The notes below the pieces were generated by a model. The model searched no databases, was not told where the DNA came from, and saw only the letters and a program-made list of their open reading frames with translations. Source: Micromussa lordhowensis (lineage: Eukaryota > Cnidaria > Anthozoa > Scleractinia > Lobophylliidae). Taken from it: 64,000 nt of DNA. Positions 56,161-64,000 of the stretch are shown here, in pieces (the first letter of the stretch is position 1; each line of letters starts with the position of its first letter). The position numbers and the translations under genes were made by a program. The stretch lies in assembly GCA_964020085.1 (NCBI GenBank), contig OZ026602.1, forward strand, positions 26,528,768 to 26,592,767, given 5' to 3'.

Positions 56161-56232
56161 GGCCTGAACGGGATTCGAACCCACGGCCTCTACGATAAAG
56201 TGCAGTGCTCTACCAACTGAGCTATCAAGCCA
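56161..56232 (-). mobile_element. tRNA-like SINE head
   Basis: The minus strand folds like a tRNA. The acceptor stem GGCTTGA/TCAGGCC pairs fully, the D arm is GCTCAGTTGGTAGAGC and the T loop is GTTCGAATCCC. The anticodon stem-loop is one base short (CTGC/GTAG with an 8-nt loop), and no clear anticodon can be assigned. The 5' flank CCAGCTCCCAGTT and 3' AT-rich AATTTTTTTCAGGC-like flank look like those of a repeated coral SINE, so I do not call a functional tRNA. Confidence 0.6.
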
Positions 56233-56249
56233 ACTGGGAGCTGGTCACA

Positions 56250-57289
56250 TAATTTGTGAGTCATTATATACCTGTGAAATGTGAAGAATGCAAATGGATG
56301 TATGAAAGATAAAATATTGAGTGATCTCGCAAGTAATTTCAAAATCGGACGCATGCAAATCACAAGGCATGGTACATGTATAATAGCATAAAACTCCTGA
56401 ACTGCATTATCCAATGATTTATCTCAATAATACAAACTATGTTAACTACACTATACAAAAAAGTGATCTATAGATGCTCTAAATCCAGGACAAAGAAACA
56501 GAAACTTGCACTAGGCCAGTTTGACTTGTCGTTGTTTTTGAAGTGCCACTGTGTAACTTGCATCTCAGCATGCTGATTTTATACCATGTGAATGGGTTGT
56601 GCAAAGGCTTTATGTGTTGTTTGTGCTTGAATCTTAATAGAAAGGGCCAGGGTGGGTATGGAACACAATATTAGTACTGCTACCATACCCTGGCCAGTCA
56701 TATTATATTATGCAAACTGATTTATTTTATCTTCGGAAAGTTCTGCAAACCCCTCGGCTAACTTTGTTTAAGATCTAAAAAGTTTTATTGCAATATCCAT
56801 CCTCCTTCCTCAAGGTTCTTTTGGGATCGATTCAGACTTTCTTGCAAAAAAGTTTGGTTGCTTTAAGCCCCTTCAACCTCTTAAAATACACAACAACCTT
56901 CTTTTGAGCAGTGGGCATCACCATTTCCTTGAACCACAGAATATATGATTGTACATTTTTTTTTTCACATTCAAACATACATACATTTTATTGTGTTTTA
57001 AGTAAAAATTACAATTATAATATGCCCGCAGGTAGCTAAGCTAATCTAGGTGGGTAATGTCAAACACAAGAGTGCCAAGTAATACTTGCGTGAACAGGTG
57101 ACGCAGGTTCAACAGTGGTGTGTAGGGGAACTTCCTAAATAACTGAGCTAGTGCATGCACTCTCATTGGTTGATAGGTGTGTTTAGATGAGAGTATGTAA
57201 ACATGGTTGTGACATTTTGGATTTGCATGTATTTTTGAGAATTAGTTTTTTTTAAAGTGATAGGGCACTTTTTCTGTGTAGCTTCATCT
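56250..57289. other. No gene recognised
   Basis: Contains a short inverted pair, GGCCAGGGTGGGTATGG / CCATACCCTGGCC, at about 56645-56695. The rest is spacer leading into the dispersed repeat at 57290. Confidence 0.35.
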
Positions 57290-57411
57290 AAACACTTGGA
57301 TGGTTGGGAGAATTCTCGAAAGTTATGCACACTCACTGTGTCAAATTCTTCCAACCCTCCTCGTATTTAAATGAGGCTATATATACACGGAAAAAGTACT
57401 CCATTGCTTAA
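57290..57411. repeat. Dispersed repeat containing a TATA-like sequence
   Basis: Same sequence order as 44990-45107: AAATTCTTCCAACCC, TTAAATGAGGCTATATATAC, ACGGAAAAAGTACTCC and ATTGCTT. TATATATA lies about 35 nt upstream of the ATG at 57414. A facing TTGGATGGTTGGGAGAATTC stretch makes it partly palindromic. Confidence 0.6.
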
Positions 57412-57413
57412 AT

Positions 57414-57773
57414 ATGGAAGCCCTTCCCTTAGCGATCAAAGCTGTGTTTTTGTTTTCAACTGCAATGATCGGCTTTAGTCAAGCAGCTTCGATTCTTCCT
57501 GGTACAACAAAAAGTTTAATCAAACTTCGGGGCTTTGTGAGGTCAACAGAAAGTTATTGCTTGAAACCATGGGGTGAATGGGGGCTAGCCACCCCCCTCC
57601 TTTTGGAGAATCAAAACAAAAATATTGAGAAAGGTTGTGAATATTATGGCCAAAATAAAGGCAAACTCTCTGAACAGGTACCTCATTGTAAGTTCTACTT
57701 TGTGGCATGGCTAGTATCTCTAGCGAACCTCCACCCCTCGCCTTGGAAAATCCTGCTGAGTAGTCCATTTTAA
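57414..57773 (+). CDS. Possible secreted-protein ORF or signal-peptide exon
   Basis: The 119-codon frame begins MEALPLAIKAVFLFSTAMIG then FSQAAS, a good signal peptide (hydrophobic core and A-x-S-type cleavage site). A GT at about 57509-57512 could end a signal-peptide exon. Beyond it the frame is unremarkable. TATATATA lies in the repeat immediately upstream. No homologue is recognised, and composition alone does not prove a gene. Confidence 0.3.
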   Translation: MEALPLAIKAVFLFSTAMIGFSQAASILPGTTKSLIKLRGFVRSTESYCLKPWGEWGLATPLLLENQNKNIEKGCEYYGQNKGKLSEQVPHCKFYFVAWLVSLANLHPSPWKILLSSPF

Positions 57774-57914
57774 TGATTTTACAGACCTGTCCTTTGAGCG
57801 GAAGGGAGGCTTGAGTCGGCTAGAGCTGACTTTGTTTTAATATAAACCCTGCTACTTTTTCAATGTAAATTTAATATTCTGTTATCCGTTTTATTATATC
57901 TCTTATATAATTAG

Positions 57915-58380
57915 TTAGTACGCGCGCTGTGATTGGTCAATTTAGCGGGCCGTACTCTACTGTACGGCCCGCTAAAATTTGAAGCTGTTTTTGTTGCCAA
58001 AATGTTTCTTGATTTATTGCCAGGTGTTCTTAACTTTTTTAGTTTTTAGCAAGTAAAAGTTTTAAACTTTCTTTTACTTCTGAAATTTTGTGTTAAAACC
58101 TGCTAACGACTTAATAAGAGTCAATTAACAACGACTTTAAATCGAGGTGCGTCGGAAATTTGAAGCCGTTCCGCGTGAATAGAATTCATTCCCGAACTCG
58201 TCAGACAAACAGAGATATAACTGATGTTGATCCTAAATATCTTACTAACCTCGTTTTCTCGGTTCGTATTGTGAGTTACGGATCCAAGCGCGAAGCGCGC
58301 AGGCCATACTTAGTGATCGAAAGGGGAAAAACTCGGTCCGTAACTTACAGTACGGCCCTTGAACTCGGTTAGTAAGAGGT
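57915..58380. repeat. Dispersed repeat, copy B
   Basis: Follows 30209-30640 closely: GTACGCGCGCTGTGATTGG, the AGCGGGCCGTA / TACGGCCCGCT hairpin, GAGTCAATTAACAACGACTT, then GTTACGGATCC and the palindrome AAGCGCGAAGCGCGC. It ends about 240 bp upstream of the TAF8 start codon. Confidence 0.7.
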
Positions 58381-58616
58381 ATATAGTCTATCATCAGAGT
58401 CAGTCCAAACCTCACTTTCATACAGTTGAGCGGTTACTTTTCTTTTTGGAAAGACACGAGCCTTCAACAAACACTAATTAGATTCTGAAATATTTTCCAA
58501 AACACGCCTTCAAACTTCCCCATCCCTCCCCCCCCCCCCCCCTCCCCTCCCTCCACCACTGTCTCCCAAAAGTTTTGAAACCCGCAAGTTAATCTGGGAA
58601 ACTGCTCAGGCGATTC

Positions 58617-58627
58617 AAGATGGCGGA
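58617..58627 (+). promoter_or_regulatory. YY1-like motif over the TAF8 start codon
   Basis: CAAGATGGCGGAC matches the AAGATGGCGGC consensus of YY1, which in animal housekeeping genes often overlaps the first codons. No TATA box is seen upstream; a C-rich tract lies at 58509-58553. Confidence 0.45.
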
Positions 58628-61600
58628 CACAAACGCTGTCAACCGGCGTCTTTTGGAGATCGCTATCTGCGCTATACTGCGTGAACAAGGATTTGCGTCA
58701 GCTTCCAAGATAGCGCTAGAGACCCTCACCGAAATGCTGCAAAGTTGTAAGTAATCAGTTCTTTCGTTTCTTTGACTTGGGTGTCGGGGACAAGCGTTTG
58801 TGTTGCGTGCTGATATCGTTCCATTGTACATTTCATTGTATTGGCTTTGGATGCACGATTTTCACCGTGAACTCAATTGACCGATCGAGCTAGTGTACTA
58901 TAAGTTCACTTTGCATGAACGATTTTTCAGGTTAATTCCGTATTTCTGCCATAAATACTTCCGCTTTGTACATGTAGGAGTTCAAGGCAGGTAAAAAATT
59001 TATATTATAGACAATTGCAAACGCATTATGTTTCCTCAATCAGTTTGTTTGCCTTGTGAGTTTTAATTTAATCCAATACTTTTTGGCTGTAGATTTTTCA
59101 AAGGAGTTAGATTTTGACTTCATTTGTTTCTGATCATATGGTTTCTGCCTTCGGAAATCCAAAAAGCGCAGCCATCTGTGGTATATGTATGGTATTTTTA
59201 GAATCGCCCATTTTTTTTGCTTTTATTCTGCTTTAGACTTGTCAGAACTTGGACACAGCTGCAAGCTTAGTTGTGAGCTCTCAGCTCGAGTGAAACCAAC
59301 ACTTAGTGATGTAAAAGTGGCTCTGATTGACATGGGTATGTACGCGACTGTGAAATTTTTCTCTTTCATGTACAAATGTAGCTTGTAGGAGGCGGCGTGG
59401 TCAAGTGGTTTAGGGTGCTGTATTTGAAATCTGGAGGTCCCCAGTTCAAATCCTCTACCCTGCCGACTTGTTCTCGGTAGTCACATGTCCGACTCCTCCA
59501 CCATGTTATGTAAATAGCCAACTGGTCATAATATTCAATATGTTCTATTGTTTAATTATTTACAGTGTCCCCAATATTTTGCAAATTACAATGCTAAATA
59601 CACTTGACACTTAAATAGAGTTATTTATTTATTTATTTAATTATTTTATTGTCACATCACTTGTTGTAATTTATTTGAATTGATCACTTATTTTTATGTC
59701 AGTTGCTTGGCAAAGGTTCAGCATATTCCACAAGAAATCAATATTAATACTGAGCCCTACTCTGCAAAAATGCACTCCAAACCACCCTTCAAGTCCTGCA
59801 GTCTTGTGCTTTCATGTACAATACAGGCGGAATGTACTTGTGCATGTAGTTTGATTGTTTTGTTCTGTTTGTAGGTGCTGATCTTGATTCTTTGCCATCT
59901 TATGGAAAGCGTCCAAATCGGATTCATGTCAACAACCGTAAGTCCTTCATACAACTTTCCTGTCGTAGGATCTTTAGTCTACCACAACTTTGTCTTAAAA
60001 TTTGAATTTAACTGTTAGTTAAATTACATTACACTATAGGTTTTAAAGCAACCTCAGGTATTTCAAGTTTTGCACTGTGCCTGTTACAGTGAAAAAATGT
60101 TAATTAACTATTTTGAAGAATTATCAATCAAATTTCCGGACCTGATGCTGACAGGCTATTCTTAATATGGATTCAAACTGTTTCATTCGTTAAAATCACT
60201 CTGGATATACCCTGGCTAGTGTTATCTTGCGATTTCCTTTTTGAATCACATGCCATGGTTCTTTGTTAAACAGTCCAATAAAAAATATGTCTCAGGGGTG
60301 GCCTAAATGTAGTTTAAGCACATTATGGACAAAGAATGTTAACCGGCATATTGCTTCTTTTGTAGCACCAAAGTCCCGCATAGTACCAACAGCCAAGTCG
60401 TTAGCAGCAGGCACCCGACAGACACGCCCAGCACACATTCCAGCACATCTCCCACCCCTCCCTGATCCGCATTCTTACATCAAGACACCGGTAAGTCATT
60501 TTTTTATGGATTAGAAGCTTTATTTTAGGAACCCTCATCCACTTGTTGCTCAATGCTGCAATCAGTATGACACACATGTAGTGCTGTTTCTGTTCAAGAC
60601 TCTATATGTGTACTTCCACAGAGAAACAATACTGTCATGTATAGGACCCACAAATGATAAATGCACTGGTCGGAATCTTTGCAAGGCCACAAGACTTTTA
60701 ACTTTTGGGTAACCTGAGCGAGCATTCTTAGCCTTGAAACTGAGGTCACATCATGGAAATACTTCTAACTGCAAGAATCAAGAAATTTGACCTACAAATT
60801 CTGCAAGATATTCACCAGCCCTGATTTATATTGATCAATGATGATAACCTCTTTATTTGGAAGAAAGACATTTTTGGTTTTATTTTTTTGTTCTTTTTTT
60901 TTCCTTTAGAGCTACAGTAGCCTAGGTATTGAGTTAGGCAGTACAGATTGATTAGACGGTTTGGTGTGTAGTATCACTTGGTATTTTTACGAGTTGTGCC
61001 GTATTTTGACAAGCCCATAGGGCGAGAGAAAATACAAACAACGAGTAAAAATTCTCAGCGATACTTCACATCAAAACGTCTAATAAGAGGTTTATTATCC
61101 AACAATTTATTTTCCCAAAGTTCTGAATTGCCAAGTTTTTTAACCTTTACACGGCCAGTAGGAATAAAATGAGTACAAATATCCTGTGATATTTGTACTT
61201 GTTTAGCGCGTTATTTGTACTCTACAAAGCAGAGTTGGATAGTAAGTGCATGTACATGGAATCTATGCAGCATCATTTATTAAAATGTTATTTCAATCTT
61301 TATTTAGTGTAAGTTATTTTAAGATGTCAGTGTGATTTTCCTTTCCATTGCAATGAAATGCAAAACTTTCATTTTCTTCTAGCAGTGAAGATAGATGTAT
61401 GCATAGTATTTTTCTTTTGTTTTGTGTTCTCTAAATCGGTTTGTATCAAATCGCAGGCTTTCAGACAGTCAAGCAAGGAATACCAAGCAGTAAGAGAGAA
61501 GTATGCTGCCCAGAGAAAGGAGATAGAAGAAGGGTTATCTAAGTAAGTAGTACTACATGAATATCATGTTGAAGATTTTAACAGCCAGGTGGAAAAAAAT

Positions 61601-63456
61601 TTTATGTGCATGTAAGTTTACAGCAGAGATCTACAGTGTGTTTGAAAGGTAGGAAGAAATCAATGAATTGTGCTTTTATGAGGGAGAATTTTGGTACTGG
61701 GGAAATCAGTAGGACAAGTAGTAAACTCACTGGTCACAATACAGCATGTAATCTTCTCTGCTCATATTTGAGGTTAAATTCAGTTTGTAAGAACTTCACA
61801 CATTGCAGACATGAGGTTTCTGTTTTGGGACAACACACTTAATTCCCTAATACAGTACCTTCTCTTTCAGGGGTGGGCGGTGAGGAGGGGGGTGGTGTTA
61901 GGCAACCCCACCCTCCACCCACCTAGTACATGTAGATATACATACATCAAGGAATAGTCGTGGGAAGGGTGGGTAGAGGTTGATTGATTTGTCAACCTCT
62001 ACCACAAAATATCAGATATTGAAATGCTGCAAAGGTTATTTCCCTGCAGTGAAACAGATGATCGGTTTCGAAATATAGATTTCTCTTTTATTCTCTTTAA
62101 GGTTTACATGTATTTGCATTAAGTCCCCATGTATGTGCACATTTCCTGCACCTATCACTCCAAATACCCCCCCCCCCCCCCCTGAACCACAAAATCAACA
62201 AATCTCTTGATAGCAAATGATAGTGTTCACTTTCACCAGTAACGTATAGTGCTTCCATCTTCACAGATTTTTAGCCAAGACAGCCGAACTCAGTTCTGGG
62301 ATCTGTGAAGGATTAGACGTGCCATCGTTTCCTTGTAAGTGTGATCAAATAAAATAAAAGTCATTTTCTGCAAACAAAACATTCCGCTCATCAGGCAATC
62401 AGCTGCAAGACCAAAATTGAGGCCATTTTTTATGTCTTCTTTGCTGAGTACAAGGTACAATACTGTGGGCTTCTCTCGTCCAGAATACATGTAACACAAA
62501 AAATTCAAGCACTTGTAAATCCGTTTCCACATCGAGAATGGTCTTTTGTTTTGCGTTTTGACGGTTTTTTCAGGGCCGAAACATTCTTGAACATCATATT
62601 TTTAGTCCACAAAACTAATAGTTAGCCATTGGTCTTCTTAACCTTTCTTTTTTTCTGTTCTCTAAAACATGTAAATGTGTTATGTTGTGTACAAGTGGTT
62701 AAAATTTGTCTTGTGTTATAACCAAGGCTAATTTCTCCTTTTTGTGGTAAAAGTCTACAAGACAATTTTACCCTTCTAGAGCGTTGTTGTTGTTTTTTGT
62801 TTTCTTGGTTTATGAGACGCGTGAAAAGCAAGGTCAAGTTTTAATACAGGGTGTAGGTTAAAATCCTTGCCCACCCCTACCCCTCAGGCCCTCAACCTGC
62901 TACCCCTACCCAGTGATGGTTACAATCGCACAGAAATATTCCATTTGCTGTATCCAGGACGTGAACCCTTCTCTAAGTCCGCATCAATCGTTCTCTTGAA
63001 GGAGCGCAATTGAAAAAAAACTGAAAATAACTGTTTACTGACATAGAAAAACACCAAAGAGATGATAATAAACCATAAAGGAACAAGGATGGTTAAGGAT
63101 GGAGAAGATTAACACGGATTACAAACGATGAACTAGATGAGCAAACCGCGACGTAGCTCCTTCAACCTACTGGTCACACAAACGCTGTATTTGTATCTAT
63201 TGCGCCAAAGGTCTGTGCTAATCTGTACGTGTGTTTTTTCTTCGCTGCAGTACTGGTGAACGAATTGAACGACTTGCCATACTTGTCCGCTGTGGGTGAC
63301 TTTGACGAGGGAGAGCTACAAGAACAAGATGTACCACTTGATAAAGAGTCACTCTCAAATGGCGTGCTACCTACCAGCACTCAAGGCACGGACTCGTTCC
63401 ACAATCCTTTCCTTCGACCGGCTAAACGCGCGCGGAGAGTTGCCAAACCGAGCTGA
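58620..63456 (+). CDS. TAF8: Transcription initiation factor TFIID subunit 8
   Basis: Seven exons: 58620-58746, 59237-59335, 59875-59937, 60366-60490, 61457-61542, 62267-62334 and 63251-63456. All have AG/GT borders and join to 774 nt, 257 residues plus stop. Residues from about 5 to 75 form the histone fold (RRLLEIAICAILREQGFASA, then VKPTLSDVKVALIDMG) by which TAF8 pairs with TAF10 in TFIID. A Pro-rich segment then carries the family signature PDPHSYIKTP near residue 130, followed by a charged helix (KEYQAVREKYAAQRKEIEEG). The C-terminus NPFLRPAKRARRVAKPS is a basic nuclear localisation signal at the same place as in vertebrate TAF8. Human TAF8 is about 310 residues, so this is a little shorter. 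The start lies in a YY1-like AAGATGGCGG context. Intron 2 contains a SINE and intron 5 a C16-17 tract. Confidence 0.93.
59388..59640 (+). mobile_element. tRNA-derived SINE in TAF8 intron 2
   Basis: GGAGGCGGCGTGGTCAAGTG is a tRNA-Leu/Ser-like A-box region. CCAGTTCAAATCCTC is the B-box. A body follows that ends in GAGTTATTTATTTATTTA-type tail repeats. Confidence 0.65.
60962..61100. repeat. Dispersed repeat shared with 31771-31880
   Basis: TTTTTACGAGTTGTGCCGTA, TTTTGACAAGCCCATAGGGC and AAAATACAAACAACGAGT match the copy at 31771. It lies in TAF8 intron 4. Confidence 0.6.
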
Positions 63457-64000
63457 AGTGGATTGGGGTTGGTTAACTGTCGCCCGGGAGCGAACAAGTG
63501 GACGAACGATCTCGTACAGCGCTCGGCAGATAATCGTCAATCCGAGCTGATCCGTACTAAACAATCAAATGGTCGGAATACCGCGCATTATCCGACCTGA
63601 ACCCGATTGCTAACGTTGCCTTTCGTTCTTGATGGTAGAATTCTTACAAAAGACTTTTAAAATTGAATTTATTACATATAACGTGCCAAAGACGGATAAA
63701 TCTTCTTTAATTGTTAGCTGTTGTGGTTTAGTTTATACTGCTTAGTCAAATGAAGCTTTTCTTGTTATATCAGAGCGGAGAACATCCAGAGAGCAACTTC
63801 AGAATACCCGGCAGTTCGGAAAGGTCGAGGGCTGTAGATGATTGACATTTCAGGCTAGAAGGTGCATTAATCTGAAATTTCCGGTCCGTGGTCTGCATTG
63901 GTCTGGCGACTACAAAATTAAGTCCAGAACTGAGTGTTACACCGCAGTCCCATGCAGTAAAAACCCTCATAAAAAAAATTTTTAAGTTAGTCTCCATAGG
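63457..64000. other. TAF8 3' region, no further gene recognised
   Basis: This should include the TAF8 3' UTR, but I see no canonical AATAAA. An open minus-strand frame at 63770-63997 has no recognisable feature. Confidence 0.35.

Noticed and set aside
56161..56232. Functional tRNA gene on the minus strand
   Set aside because: The cloverleaf is good except for a short anticodon stem with an 8-nt loop, and the flanks look like a SINE. It is called a tRNA-like SINE head instead.

Overview
This is animal nuclear DNA. It is intron-rich and AT-rich, and it is crowded with short inverted-repeat elements, tRNA-headed SINEs and broken retroelements. The gene content (THAP/Kolobok-type proteins, a P2X7-like 'ballast' domain, a PD-(D/E)XK-like protein, a glycine-rich DUF1399 protein, an intronless class A receptor), the repeat families and the frequent palindrome TACATGTA all suggest an anthozoan cnidarian, most likely a stony coral. 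That placement comes from recognition of families, not from a database search.

Layout. 1-4066 holds a decayed THAP/Kolobok-like multi-exon gene (+). 4769-6767 holds a frameshifted P2X7-ballast-like gene (-), with a TA-flanked MITE only 3 nt from one of its splice donors. 10453-21376 is a six-exon PD-(D/E)XK-like gene (+) that is open throughout in one frame. Its introns contain two TTAA-flanked (piggyBac-type) MITEs, a small intronless ORF, a BED/CGGBP1-like fragment, a Penelope-like fragment with a hammerhead-like motif, and a LINE tail. 26226-27149 is an intronless 7TM receptor (-). 28711-30186 is a near-perfect five-copy array of a 296-bp unit with an internal foldback. 32953-37303 is a Ty3/gypsy-type LTR element with a GTGTG target duplication and many lesions, including a nested TIR element. 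43326-44057 is a two-domain PH/GRAM-like gene with an MGCCCG N-terminus and one in-frame stop; a third, ruined copy lies at about 45780-46020. 46688-49123 is the glycine-rich DUF1399 protein (-). 50465-51118 is the 5' end of an unrecognised gene. 58620-63456 is a complete seven-exon TAF8 gene (+).

The genes do not form a pathway. TAF8, the receptor, the glycine-rich protein and the PD-(D/E)XK-like gene look functional. Most other coding signals are mobile-element remnants or recently disabled family members. The items most worth a second look are the PD-(D/E)XK-like gene with its phase-1 micro-exons, the acylated PH-like duplicate, the Penelope hammerhead-like motif and the homogenised 296-bp foldback array.
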